Source of the DNA: Prevotella pallens ATCC 700821
GTDB taxonomy: Bacteria > Bacteroidota > Bacteroidia > Bacteroidales > Bacteroidaceae
NCBI RefSeq assembly: GCF_000220255.1
Contig: NZ_GL982513.1
Span: forward strand, 278,742-320,172
Length of the DNA stretch: 41,431 nt
Reading direction: 5' to 3'
Each line of letters begins with the position of its first letter. Positions within the stretch are counted from its first letter, which is position 1. Below the pieces are notes generated by a model. The model worked only from the letters and a program-made list of their open reading frames with translations. It searched no databases and was not told the DNA's origin. Shown here one piece after another: positions 1 through 8,757 of this stretch. The position numbers and the translations under genes were made by a program.

Positions 1-117
1 ATTATAAATTTCAAGCCATTTTATTATTATGCGTTCCGAATAGTTGTAAACAAATTATATTTTATTTTTTAATTCGATTGGAGTATATTGCTAATATCCA
101 TTACACTTTTTATTTTA

Positions 118-663
118 TTACAGATTCATCTGTTTATTCCAGCCATAAGGGTCGTCTTTTAAGACTTTAAATATAGTATTATCTTCCTTTTTAAAAGTGA
201 ACTTATAGTAAACCTCATCTTCTTCAATACTTTCTAAAGGTTTTCCCATACAGATTTCAAATAACATACTATAATTACCTTTTTCGAAGTTATATTCATT
301 TAATGTATTCAGCGGATAATAATTTCCCTTTTCCTTTTCTTGAATTATATCTTTGGTGGTATCTTTATATAATCTAACGGATTCCGAAACTGTATTTATA
401 CTAAAATCACAAACATTGGTTACCTCAAAAGGAATAATGGCAGCCCTAATAGAATCTTCGCAAGGTAGTAATATATCTTTTTCTTCTATAAAAAACCAAC
501 TTCCAAAAGATTCATCAACTAATGGGTCTAAAATTACATAGTTTTTATTCCACAATATTCCTCTTTCAAGAGTTTCTTCCGTCCATTTTTGAATGTCATT
601 ATTAAATGGAATAGAACGAACTATAATTTGATTGTGAGATACTAAAATGTTTTCTTTAATCAT
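118..663 (-). CDS. ComJ/Nin-like protein, putative nuclease inhibitor or immunity protein
   Basis: A 181-residue soluble protein without signal peptide or membrane segments. The frame extends five codons further to a TTG at 678, but the ATG at 663 is preferred. The N-terminal half resembles the ComJ family (Bacillus subtilis Nin, inhibitor of the nuclease NucA): a VSHNQ segment, then WTEETLERG (compare WTDEAIEKG in Nin), then an IPFEVT strand followed by a KGNY segment near residue 135. I recall this pattern from memory and could not align it. ComJ-like proteins are also found as candidate immunity proteins in polymorphic toxin loci. It lies 28 bp after the gene at 692-1264 on the same strand, so the two are probably cotranscribed. 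No toxin gene is visible in the window. Confidence 0.55.
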   Translation of the reverse strand: MIKENILVSHNQIIVRSIPFNNDIQKWTEETLERGILWNKNYVILDPLVDESFGSWFFIEEKDILLPCEDSIRAAIIPFEVTNVCDFSINTVSESVRLYKDTTKDIIQEKEKGNYYPLNTLNEYNFEKGNYSMLFEICMGKPLESIEEDEVYYKFTFKKEDNTIFKVLKDDPYGWNKQMNL

Positions 664-691
664 AATTATTTTTCTCAAAACAATACTATTT

Positions 692-1264
692 TTATCTGTA
701 TAATGATATTACAGATTTAACCTTTTGCTCTAAAGAAGTAAGGTTAATCGTCAATTCTTCTTCCTTAAATTTTTCTCCATTTCCAAACGACTTTATAAAA
801 ATAAGTTCGCTGAAATAGGGTATTAGTTTTAAAAAGTCTACTTCTTTATTGTTTACTAAAGAAGACATTTCATCTGTATGCAATAACAGCCCATTAGCTC
901 TTCTTGCAAAAGCTTTTTTCTTTATTTTATTTTTCAACTCATCGTTGCCATAATCTAAGGTTGCAAGAACTTTATTCTTTAATTCTATATTATTAAAGTT
1001 ATCAAGATACAGCTGTAGCATAATGGCTCCTTCTATCCAAGTCCATTTATTATAATCGCCATCAAAACTGTAATTAACTAAATCAGATAGAATTTCTTTC
1101 GTGTGTGTTATATCACCATCAAAGTAAAAACAATAAGCTGAAAACATTAGATATTTCAACTTTTGTTCTGAATTTATATTTGCATCTCCAAGTTCTTTAA
1201 AAAGAGACTTAAAAGGCATTTTATTGGCTAAATTAGAAGCGATAACATTAAAGATAGTTTCCAT
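692..1264 (-). CDS. Hypothetical helical protein, partner of ComJ-like gene
   Basis: I do not recognise this 190-residue protein. It is predicted to be mostly alpha-helical, rich in Lys, Asn, Glu and Leu, with no signal peptide or membrane segment. Residues 30-110 have the look of TPR-like helical pairs (AYCFYFDGD, EGAIMLQLYLD, KKKAFARRANGLLL). It starts with ATG at 1264 and precedes the ComJ-like gene by 28 bp. Placement with a putative immunity gene next to a restriction-modification operon suggests a defence or inter-bacterial conflict island, but a specific function cannot be read from the sequence. Confidence 0.6.
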   Translation of the reverse strand: METIFNVIASNLANKMPFKSLFKELGDANINSEQKLKYLMFSAYCFYFDGDITHTKEILSDLVNYSFDGDYNKWTWIEGAIMLQLYLDNFNNIELKNKVLATLDYGNDELKNKIKKKAFARRANGLLLHTDEMSSLVNNKEVDFLKLIPYFSELIFIKSFGNGEKFKEEELTINLTSLEQKVKSVISLYR

Positions 1265-1697
1265 ATTTTATGAGTCTGTTATTATTATTCCTACTGTTGT
1301 TTTCAACAAGTATGTACAAATTTATAAAATCTTTCATTTAAAACATTATTTTGATAATGCAAAGTTTAATTTTCTCTCGGTATCGAACTTAATATTATCT
1401 ATAATTTTTAGACGTAAAAGACATCTATTACGTGAAAAATTCCACCAAAAGAGGCATTCTTATTCACCCAAGAAAGGAAGTTGATTGGTGTTCTAATTTA
1501 TATTTGCCAGCCCCTTTTGGGAATGTTAGCCTTGGGTGCTTTGTTATAAATAATTCTACTTTCAAAGTTCTCCAAAACATTGTAAGTAAATCGAATAGGA
1601 AACCACTACTACTATGGGCATCTGATAATTAAGACTTTATATAAAACCACAGATTGTTGCAAATAATTCACATGGCTTAACTTTTTTGCCCAAATTA
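1265..1697. other. Intergenic stretch with no supported gene
   Basis: AT-rich region between the hypothetical gene at 692-1264 and the candidate small RNA promoter. It contains a plus-strand open frame at 1432-1632 (66 codons) with no recognisable similarity and no convincing promoter, so I do not call it a gene. It may be the decayed remnant of a gene once associated with the putative immunity pair; this is inference. Confidence 0.4.
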
Positions 1698-1728
1698 TTG
1701 CATTCACTTCTTTTTTTTGTTATCTTTG
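1698..1728 (+). promoter_or_regulatory. Bacteroidetes-type promoter, plus strand
   Basis: TTG at 1698-1700, exactly 20 bp, then TATCTTTG at 1721-1728. This fits the Bacteroidetes -33/-7 pattern (TTG, 19-21 bp, TAnnTTTG). No annotated plus-strand gene follows, only about 100 bases and a terminator, which points to a small RNA. Confidence 0.6.
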
Positions 1729-1732
1729 CAAA

Positions 1733-1830
1733 TAAAACTAAACCGCCCGAATGAAGGGGAATGGCTCATGCAATAATATATCATTTACACGGCAAAACCT
1801 ATTGCTTTTTTGACAAAACAATAGTTTTTT
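1733..1830 (+). ncRNA. Candidate small RNA of about 100 nt
   Basis: The stretch between a good promoter (1698-1728) and an intrinsic terminator (1799-1830) would give a transcript of roughly 95-100 nt; the 5' end is estimated from the promoter. It contains a possible 20-codon frame beginning with ATG at 1751 (MKGNGSC...), so a tiny peptide is an alternative. It converges on the methyltransferase gene that ends at 1881, so readthrough would make antisense RNA to the end of the restriction-modification operon. Prediction only. Confidence 0.4.
1794..1830 (+). terminator. Intrinsic terminator between small RNA and R-M operon
   Basis: CTATTG, a bulged C, TTTT, loop TTGAC, AAAA, CAATAG, then TTTTTT at 1825-1830. 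The stem has 10 pairs and a T-tract on the plus strand. On the minus strand the same hairpin is followed by GTTTT, so it may also end the operon whose last stop is at 1881. Confidence 0.6.
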
Positions 1831-1880
1831 AAAATCTAAAGCACATATATCATTATATTTTACACAACTCGCAGTCCTTA

Positions 1881-2531
1881 TTATTCTGTAATTGAGAAAT
1901 TGTTTTCTTGAAATTCTATCGCTTCTTCAGGAATAACTTCTTTAATTTTTCCTAATGCTTTTAAAAAATATTCTTTACTTATTTCACAGGCTGTAAGGTC
2001 TATTCCTGCATGATAACACGCAATAGCTATTGTTCCGCTTCCTAAATGTGTGTCTAATATCTTATCTGTTGGCTTTGCATACATATTCAGTAGCCATTCG
2101 TATAATTCAACAGGTTTCTGCGTAGGATGTATTTTGTTTCTATTCTTACGCACGCTGAAATGAAAAATCTTTGAGGGACGGTCGAGCGATGACCATGCCA
2201 TTTCTGCCATAGAAAAATTATTCAATGATTCTGGTTGATTTTTATCCCAAATAATAAATCCTTTATTATACTCACTTCTTGCCCACAATTGTCCAAAATA
2301 GTTTCCTCCCCAAATGATTTGATTTTTGGAAACACGAAACAACTCCTTAAAATATTCATTGCTAGGCTTTATATCCCATTGACCATATTCACTTTTATTA
2401 AATTTATGGTCTCCCCCACGTGGCGTTTTATTGAGAATCCCATATGGTGGGTCTACAATAGCAAGGTCAAAATATCCATCAGGGTATCTTGACATCAATT
2501 GCATATTATCTTCTTGACTAATAGTTATCAT
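1881..2531 (-). CDS. DNA methyltransferase (N6-adenine or N4-cytosine type)
   Basis: A 216-residue SAM-dependent DNA amino-methyltransferase. The catalytic motif DPPYG is at residues 27-31, and the SAM-binding motif LDTHLGSGT is near residue 160, after an HPTQKP segment. Catalytic motif first and SAM motif last is the beta-class order. It would methylate an exocyclic amino group of adenine (more common) or cytosine. It overlaps the upstream endonuclease gene by 4 bp (ATGA), so translation is probably coupled. Being paired with a C5-cytosine methylase and one endonuclease suggests that each methylase protects one strand of an asymmetric site. Recognition sequence unknown. Confidence 0.85.
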   Translation of the reverse strand: MITISQEDNMQLMSRYPDGYFDLAIVDPPYGILNKTPRGGDHKFNKSEYGQWDIKPSNEYFKELFRVSKNQIIWGGNYFGQLWARSEYNKGFIIWDKNQPESLNNFSMAEMAWSSLDRPSKIFHFSVRKNRNKIHPTQKPVELYEWLLNMYAKPTDKILDTHLGSGTIAIACYHAGIDLTACEISKEYFLKALGKIKEVIPEEAIEFQENNFSITE

Positions 2532-3979
2532 TGTTCCCTCCTACGTACGGCAAATTTTGAAATGGTTAATGTGGAAATACTACGACTAATATCTTTACCC
2601 AAATTATTGACAATAATATTATCAAAATCTTCATAATCGATTTCTCTTACATTATGGTCTATGCAATTATAAAGATATTCGGCAAAGGTACTTGCTAAAA
2701 TAATAACAATAGGTGTTCCTATAATATCACGTTTTGTGGCTGGAACATATCGTGGCGTTACAACAATAGTATATTCTCCGCCTATCTCTTTTCGATGTTC
2801 ACGCAATCTGCCTATACTTATACCCAATAGTTTATTTGCCGTTGATTTGGCTTCCACTGCAAATTTTTTCTTTTTAGTCAAATACAAACATTCAATATCT
2901 GTATGTCCTGCCCCTCCAATTCCTTTTGCTTCTACATTATAAAACATATTGAATCCCTCAACCAAAATATTCTCAAATAAATAAGCCGTTTCGTTTTCTG
3001 GATTATTGGAATATTGCTCTATCAATTTGGGGAGTTCAAGGAGTTTGCTCATCTCCTTTGATTCTCCAATTGCTGATAACAATATATCTGGATAAAAACT
3101 ATAAATTTCTTTTATAATATCTATTTGTAAGCGTTCTGTATCATTCAGGAATAAAGGTTTATCAAGATATGAATATTGTTGTTCTAACTCATTCACAAGC
3201 GAAACAAGATTTTTAGGAATAGAAACTACATTGCGAGTTACCTTTCTAAAAGTAGCTGTATTTCCATGTTGCAACTTACAAATCAATTCGCCATTTCTTT
3301 TCTCTAATACTCCTGCACTTTGAAATAGTTTTGAAACATAATAATCCCATTCATAAGCAGAATTAACATAAGCATGTCTATCTTCTTGAAATTTTACTGC
3401 CAAGTCATTGTTTGAAAGTTTACGTAAACCAAGTAATTGATTCACAAGATTTTCGTAAATATCCACTGTTACATTTTTAATAAATACAACAGAATAAGCT
3501 ACTTCAAAAGCATAGAGTTTATTTTCTAATCTTGCATCAGAAAGCAGTTTGTAAATCAATCTAAATGGATAAAGTTGAAACTCCTTATCAGTTCCCCCGT
3601 GTGGGTGGCGATATTGCATAGCCCAAAGCATTGTTAGAAATATCTTTGCTAACTTTTCTTTGTCATTAAGATTTTTCAGTAATAGATTGCCCAATGGGCT
3701 AAACATAAATCTATCAACTCCATCAATTTTGGCTTGATAACCAAACATATAATAGGACAATTGATTTATCTTGTGATTAATAGCATCAAGCGGTAATTGT
3801 GGATTCCGTTCATTATACAAACCCAATTCACGTAAACGTAGATTAAGTCGCTCTTTCTCTGCTTTTGTTATATTGGTTTTTGAATAAGATTTAAGAATTT
3901 GGGCAACTTCACATAATAATGTAAAATCACTCGTATGTCTGTATAAAATCCATTTAGGATGTTCAACTTGAAGAGTCAT
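2528..3979 (-). CDS. Putative type II (asymmetric-site) restriction endonuclease
   Basis: A 483-residue protein between two DNA methylase genes, which is the main argument that it is the cognate endonuclease. Near residues 358-380 it has HTDIECLYL, then FAVEAKST, consistent with a PD-(D/E)XK nuclease core (Asp of HTD, then EAK) and followed by a region like that of other restriction enzymes (TIVVTPRYVPATKRD). The N-terminal 250 residues are helical and probably bind DNA. I cannot assign it to a characterised enzyme: it recalls AlwI-type and FokI-type two-part nucleases but matches neither clearly. It lies 5 bp after the cytosine methylase gene. Full-length and in frame, so the system looks intact. 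Confidence 0.65.
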   Translation of the reverse strand: MTLQVEHPKWILYRHTSDFTLLCEVAQILKSYSKTNITKAEKERLNLRLRELGLYNERNPQLPLDAINHKINQLSYYMFGYQAKIDGVDRFMFSPLGNLLLKNLNDKEKLAKIFLTMLWAMQYRHPHGGTDKEFQLYPFRLIYKLLSDARLENKLYAFEVAYSVVFIKNVTVDIYENLVNQLLGLRKLSNNDLAVKFQEDRHAYVNSAYEWDYYVSKLFQSAGVLEKRNGELICKLQHGNTATFRKVTRNVVSIPKNLVSLVNELEQQYSYLDKPLFLNDTERLQIDIIKEIYSFYPDILLSAIGESKEMSKLLELPKLIEQYSNNPENETAYLFENILVEGFNMFYNVEAKGIGGAGHTDIECLYLTKKKKFAVEAKSTANKLLGISIGRLREHRKEIGGEYTIVVTPRYVPATKRDIIGTPIVIILASTFAEYLYNCIDHNVREIDYEDFDNIIVNNLGKDISRSISTLTISKFAVRRREQ

Positions 3980-3984
3980 TCTTT

Positions 3985-5070
3985 TTATTTATTGATTTCA
4001 GAAACAATTTGTTTAATAAGTAATGGCGGAATACATTCGCCAATACATTTGCGTATCAAAAGTTCAGGAGTATCATCAGGAATTTTCCAATTTGGGGGCA
4101 AAGACGAAAGTAACATCAATTCTAAAGGAGTCAACACTCTTGCATCCGAATAAGTGCCATCTGGTTTCAATCTTCCAGGGTGTACATTCAACTGCGAACT
4201 TATTGCATCATTGCGAATAGTTATAGTGGGTGCTGGCTCGTCCCATTTCATACGACGATATGTGGTTTTATAACTATTTATTCGTGTTCCATCTCTTTTT
4301 ACAGGATAATGTAAAGGATTATCAATAGCAGTTTTTCCTGTCGGCGTGTAACGCATCCATTCAATATGCTTTTTTGAATGTTTGCGTGCAAAATGCCATT
4401 TTATATCCGATTTTTCCCCTGCTTCAAGACTTGGCAAATCTCCAATAACATCTCTAACAGTTACTTGTTTTAACTTTTGAGGTTCCCCCCATGTTGTTCC
4501 TTTCTTGTGCATTTTGATAATTGCTCGTGTACGTTTTTGGGCAACGCCATATTCAGAAGCATCAAATATTTCTGGTTTAATAACATAAGTAGCGCCATAT
4601 AAAATTTGAAGTATATTTACAATCTTCATCGGCATATCTTGAAATAGCAATTCTATTTTAAAAAATGTCGGTACATTTTCTATCAAAACAAAATCAGGAT
4701 TTTTTATATTTATAAAATCAATAATTTTAAACACTAAGAAATTGCGTTCATCTGCAAGCATTTGTTTTAATGTTCGGTTTTTCCCTGCTACACTCATTCC
4801 TTGACACGGAGGAGAGGCTATTAAAAAATCTAACTTTTGTGGTGTAGCTTCTACCATTGCATTAAAAATCTTTTTATCCAAAATATTGCCACAAATCATT
4901 TTTGAATTTGGATATTGCGCTTGATATAGTTTTGCACGTTCAGGCAACAATTCATTAGCTGCAACAATATTAATACCAACATCTTTAAAATATTGTTCAT
5001 CTATTCCAGCACTTGCAAAGAGCGAAGCACCTATTAAGAATGATTTCTTATATGATTTTATTTGAGGCAT
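3985..5070 (-). CDS. C5-cytosine DNA methyltransferase
   Basis: A 361-residue Dcm/HhaI-family enzyme that methylates cytosine C5 in its target. Motif I begins near the N-terminus in a variant form (IGASLFASAGID), motif IV is ASPPCQGMS with the catalytic Cys near residue 88, motif VI is LIENVP near 130, and motifs IX-X are present (RNDAISSQLN, RVLTPLELMLLSSLP). The N-terminal extension, PQIKSYKK, is short. It is the first methylase gene of the R-M operon, so the host is likely protected before the endonuclease is made. The start is the ATG at 5070, 46 bases after the stop of a 42-codon upstream frame. Confidence 0.92.
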   Translation of the reverse strand: MPQIKSYKKSFLIGASLFASAGIDEQYFKDVGINIVAANELLPERAKLYQAQYPNSKMICGNILDKKIFNAMVEATPQKLDFLIASPPCQGMSVAGKNRTLKQMLADERNFLVFKIIDFINIKNPDFVLIENVPTFFKIELLFQDMPMKIVNILQILYGATYVIKPEIFDASEYGVAQKRTRAIIKMHKKGTTWGEPQKLKQVTVRDVIGDLPSLEAGEKSDIKWHFARKHSKKHIEWMRYTPTGKTAIDNPLHYPVKRDGTRINSYKTTYRRMKWDEPAPTITIRNDAISSQLNVHPGRLKPDGTYSDARVLTPLELMLLSSLPPNWKIPDDTPELLIRKCIGECIPPLLIKQIVSEINK

Positions 5071-5116
5071 AATATTATAGTTCTGTTTCGTTAATGCATG
5101 GTGTTTTTCGCCAACT

Positions 5117-5245
5117 CTAATACACGCTTTGTACTTGATTTTCGGTTGAGGTTATAGCATTTTCTTGGACAACTAACCAAAACGAAAGCATTTCTTCAGC
5201 GTGTTTCATACGCAACACATTTTCAATAATCGGGATTTCCCTCAT
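5117..5245 (-). CDS. Small upstream ORF (42 codons) in R-M operon leader
   Basis: A reading frame of 42 codons begins with ATG at 5245, about 24 bases after a TATCTTTG promoter box, and ends with TAG at 5117. The peptide begins MREIPIIENVLRMKHAEEML and contains FWLVVQENAIT. I do not recognise it, and it lacks the helix-turn-helix expected of a restriction controller (C) protein. It could be a leader peptide, a small regulator, or the relic of an older gene. It is the first ATG on the predicted transcript, so it probably affects translation or stability of the downstream methylase message. Confidence 0.35.
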   Translation of the reverse strand: MREIPIIENVLRMKHAEEMLSFWLVVQENAITSTENQVQSVY

Positions 5246-5268
5246 TGGTTTTATGTTTGTTTTTGTTG

Positions 5269-5276
5269 CAAAGATA
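5269..5276 (-). promoter_or_regulatory. -7 promoter box for the R-M operon
   Basis: On the minus strand the sequence reads TATCTTTG, a perfect TAnnTTTG box. No TTTG is found at the usual 19-21 bp upstream; a TTTGACA lies only 12 bp upstream. It is the only good candidate before the methylase, so I assign it with moderate confidence. Confidence 0.5.
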
Positions 5277-5299
5277 GTAAATAATTGTCAAACCATGAC

Positions 5300-5761
5300 T
5301 ATTTCTATAGCAAAGTTTCAACAATACTTGCAGTAAGACTATAATCCTATATAAATTATATTATCTTTTTGGACAATTAGTAAAATTGCAAAAATAGCAC
5401 TCTATTAGGAAGGTAAAGGTGATATAACACCTTATTTCCGCAAACAATTACCTTGTTTGTTTCAAAACTTGTTTGTGTCTCATTTAACCCTACGAGAAAG
5501 TTCGATTTGTTATTTTTTGCTCAACTTATCACAAATAGGCTGGTTATTGGACACAAGTTCCCTTATCCATAGGGAATGGGGAAGATAAAATTCAGCAAAG
5601 AGTTTGAAGCTATTCTTTAAAAATCTTGATATAATACTTTTTGGGTGTATAGGTTTAAGACGTATCTCCTTCCTGTCTTAATCCATTTGGCAGGTACGTT
5701 AATGAAGTATAATATGAACTTCTTCAAACGACTGCTTTTCTTTTTTATTTCTTTCCTGTAC
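5300..5761. other. Intergenic stretch between R-M operon and acyltransferase gene
   Basis: No gene seen. A hairpin at 5652-5684 (GGTTTAAGAC paired with GTCTTAATCC, one mismatch, 13-base loop) lies about 80 bp beyond the acyltransferase stop; it has no T-tract, so terminator function is uncertain. The sharp change from housekeeping operon to R-M genes makes this the likely right-hand junction of the accessory island, but no att repeat or integrase is visible. Confidence 0.4.
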
Positions 5762-6754
5762 TCAATTATTTTTTCGAACAATAAATCCTAAATAGCGATA
5801 AATAGCCCACGCTATAATGGAAGTAAAGGCATAAACAAGAAGGAAAGCAATAAGAACACGATAGTATTCGCCAGAATAACCCATACCGATGCGTTGCAAT
5901 AAAGAAGAAACAATGAGTGGTATGCCACCAGAAAAGAAATAATAAACAATACTTCTACGTCCTGTCCATTCTAACCAAGTAACGCTTTCTAACTGTTTAG
6001 CCAAACTAACAAGGAATAAGGTACAAATAAAGGTATCGAAAATAAATACATACCAATTGTTTACTTGTATAGGTTCTATAAGTAAACTTATGCCTTGCGT
6101 ATGTTCATATACTTTTATAATTACTAAAAGTATAAATAAAAAGAAAGATGATGATAGGTTGTGGAAACGGTGGAAAACATTTTCCCACTTATGGTAGAAA
6201 TAGCCAAAACAAAGGATAGGGAGTGCCATACAAGCATTTTCTATTTGCCAATAAATATTGGAATAACGTGTGGAAAGAAAATAACAACCAACTGATGCTA
6301 CAAGAGAAAGTGTTAATAATCCCCAAGTTTTACCTTTGCATGCCCATAACACTGTGGAAAAAACAATTTCTGCTACAATAAGAGCCGCTATAAACCACGA
6401 TGCTTGTCCTGTAAGAACAGAGAATAAAGTTTCTGGAATATCAAATCCGTGTGCTAAAGCTTTAGGAATTGCAATAAAGGTTGTGAAGATAAAATAAGGC
6501 AATAATAAGTATCGTGCAATGGCTTTAAGTTTCAGTTGCAGCGAAAACGGTGTATCTTTATAGAAAAGATAGCCTGAAAGAAAGAAAAAAGCGACTAACA
6601 CATTGGCTACATAATAATTGTAGCCAATAATGTTGTCGCCTGTATAATATATTTCAGTATGGTCGAGCAATATAGCTACCATACAAAAACCTCGCAATAA
6701 GTCTATCCAGTGTTTGCGTTTATTTTGTTTTAATTCACAATTGCTATTTTGCAT
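5762..6754 (-). CDS. Acyltransferase 3 family membrane protein
   Basis: A 330-residue integral membrane protein of about ten hydrophobic segments. The N-terminus carries the family signature: WIDLLRGFCMVAILLDHTE at residues 16-34, with the Arg and His typical of acyltransferase-3 proteins (OatA, NodX type), followed by FFFLSGYLFY near residues 56-65. Such enzymes move O-acyl groups, usually acetyl, onto sugars of surface glycans. The start overlaps the end of porZ by 25 bp, so it is the last gene of the leuS-to-acyltransferase series. The acceptor is unknown; LPS or another surface glycan is a reasonable guess from the neighbouring GT2 and PorZ genes. Confidence 0.85.
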   Translation of the reverse strand: MQNSNCELKQNKRKHWIDLLRGFCMVAILLDHTEIYYTGDNIIGYNYYVANVLVAFFFLSGYLFYKDTPFSLQLKLKAIARYLLLPYFIFTTFIAIPKALAHGFDIPETLFSVLTGQASWFIAALIVAEIVFSTVLWACKGKTWGLLTLSLVASVGCYFLSTRYSNIYWQIENACMALPILCFGYFYHKWENVFHRFHNLSSSFFLFILLVIIKVYEHTQGISLLIEPIQVNNWYVFIFDTFICTLFLVSLAKQLESVTWLEWTGRRSIVYYFFSGGIPLIVSSLLQRIGMGYSGEYYRVLIAFLLVYAFTSIIAWAIYRYLGFIVRKNN

Positions 6755-8757
6755 ACTGTTCCGTTATTACCTTCTTGGTCGGATGTTTGCACCATATAAA
6801 CTCCAGATGCTACACGTTTTCCATTTAAATCGTTGCCGTCCCATGTAAATGTACCACCATTACTTGTACCTTTTGCTACAAGTACGCCATTAGTGGTAAC
6901 TATTTTTACATCGGAATTAAAAGCTAAGCCAACAACTGTTATTAATCCTGTGTAATTTGGACGTACAGGATTAGGATAAGCGTAAGTTTCTTCTCCACCA
7001 GGATTATCAGATGGTTTTGTAGCATCACTCATATACGAGCATAATCCTTTATCGGTTCCAATGAAAACTTCGCCAGTTTTATCGTTAATGGCAATACTTT
7101 CTATATTGTTTGAAATAAGTTTGCTGTTGTCGCTTAGGAAGTGTTGCACCTGTTTCATATTGTCGGCACTAATAAGATAAACACCATTTCCGTTTGTACC
7201 AAACCATTTTCTGCCGCCACCATCAATAGCCATACACGAAATATCTACACCAGCCAATAAATAATCGGCAAGATTTGTTCCATCGTTGCGTGGTATTTTT
7301 ATTTGTTCGAAAATAGCTTCAGAAGGATTTTTCATTTGTTCAGTAGTAAGACGTAATGGTCCTACATTTGTTCCAATCCAAATATTTTGATATGCATCTT
7401 CAACAACACAACGCATTTGAATAACCATAATAGACGAACCATCTTGATTTTTAAAGTTGTTATAAACATTTAGCTTATCGGTTTCTGGATTATAACAGAA
7501 CAAACCAGGGGCTTCGTAATGACTATTTACAAACCATATTAAGCCACGACTATCAAGAATAGGACGACGCATAACGTGTAAACTAAGTCCTTTATTCATA
7601 AGTTGAGGTTTAGAATAGTCTGTCATAGTTCCATCTGGCGATAACTTTAATAAAGATGTAGTTTTGGTACCACTATTTAATATCCATAAATTGTTTTTTC
7701 GGTCGAAAACTAATCCTTGTATTACCACATAATCGTTTCCAAGCTCAATTCCTTTATGAACCGAAGGACGTAAAAGGCTATTATCTTTATTGAAATATCG
7801 CTTAAGTTTTCCATTCAAAAATTCGTATAATCCAGCTCGTCCACCTGCAAATACATGTTCAGGATTCTTTGGATCTACTGCCAAACAGTTCATATCGTGA
7901 TAGTAATATCCCGTTATTTTATCCAATTCGTCTTGATAGATATCCCATTCGCCATTCTTTAATACCTGTATTGTTCCAGGTTGATTCAGTCCTATTGCTC
8001 CTGGTTCAAATGCTCCACCCGTTGTATAAAGACGATTATTAAGATATTGCATAAAGAAAAAACGATTATACTTAGGACCACCCGGTTGTAAACCTTTTAC
8101 TTTTTCTAATAATTCGGGTGCAATAGTTTTATTTTGTGCTACATAGTTGCCTACCCATTGCCAATTATTTCTATCTAAAAGATTATCGGAAAGCAAAGCT
8201 CGAAAAAGTCCTTGTTCGTTACTTGCAGCATAAATATAGTTTCCTTCTATATAAGTATAGTTTACATTGAAACCAAGATTGTAAGTATCGCTTATTTCTG
8301 CTTTACTAACATTTATTTTTAAAATACCAAATCCAGTTGAAACGTAGCAATATTGTCCTTCTATATATAGATTATTTATTTTTTTATTAGCTGTCATAGT
8401 TTTTCTGTAATAATCAGACAAGCTAATAATTTCTCCTTTTTGTGTGAGCAAATCTATATTTTGGTCAGAATAAGCAATAACTAAACATTTAGCAACATTG
8501 TTCCATGCTATAAATTCAATATCGGTATCGTTTAGTCCATTTACTTTATCGAATGTTTGAATACTATTGTCCTTTTCGTTATAAGAATATAGGTCGTTGG
8601 ACGCAAGTACATAAAGCATATTACCACCTTTTTCTATCCATTGCACATTACTATATGCCATATAGTTTTTCCATGTATCTGTAGCATTGGCAAAACAACT
8701 TAATGGTAGTACGAAGAGTAAGCAAGTAAATATAAGTATGTATATTCTTTTTGTCAT
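6730..8757 (-). CDS. porZ: PorZ, type IX secretion beta-propeller surface protein
   Basis: A 675-residue exported protein with a signal peptide (about residues 1-23, hydrophobic run ILIFTCLLFVLPL), a long beta-rich body with propeller blades of the two-component-regulator type (repeated motifs such as NLWILNS, GLIWFVNS, NIWIGTN, RKWFGTNGNGVY, GEVFIGTDKGL) and a C-terminal type A sorting domain from about residue 590 (YAYPNPVRPN, then WDGNDLNGKRVASGVY). This arrangement fits PorZ, which in Porphyromonas gingivalis has two propellers and a CTD, works with the sortase PorU and binds A-LPS. It is shorter than the P. gingivalis protein (about 775 residues). It overlaps GT2 by 4 bp and the acyltransferase by 25 bp. 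Confidence 0.85.
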   Translation of the reverse strand: MTKRIYILIFTCLLFVLPLSCFANATDTWKNYMAYSNVQWIEKGGNMLYVLASNDLYSYNEKDNSIQTFDKVNGLNDTDIEFIAWNNVAKCLVIAYSDQNIDLLTQKGEIISLSDYYRKTMTANKKINNLYIEGQYCYVSTGFGILKINVSKAEISDTYNLGFNVNYTYIEGNYIYAASNEQGLFRALLSDNLLDRNNWQWVGNYVAQNKTIAPELLEKVKGLQPGGPKYNRFFFMQYLNNRLYTTGGAFEPGAIGLNQPGTIQVLKNGEWDIYQDELDKITGYYYHDMNCLAVDPKNPEHVFAGGRAGLYEFLNGKLKRYFNKDNSLLRPSVHKGIELGNDYVVIQGLVFDRKNNLWILNSGTKTTSLLKLSPDGTMTDYSKPQLMNKGLSLHVMRRPILDSRGLIWFVNSHYEAPGLFCYNPETDKLNVYNNFKNQDGSSIMVIQMRCVVEDAYQNIWIGTNVGPLRLTTEQMKNPSEAIFEQIKIPRNDGTNLADYLLAGVDISCMAIDGGGRKWFGTNGNGVYLISADNMKQVQHFLSDNSKLISNNIESIAINDKTGEVFIGTDKGLCSYMSDATKPSDNPGGEETYAYPNPVRPNYTGLITVVGLAFNSDVKIVTTNGVLVAKGTSNGGTFTWDGNDLNGKRVASGVYMVQTSDQEGNNGTVCKIAIVN

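Noticed and set aside
1432..1632. Plus-strand gene of 66 codons
   Set aside because: No similarity recognised, no promoter box close upstream, and composition like the surrounding intergenic DNA. It may be a relic.
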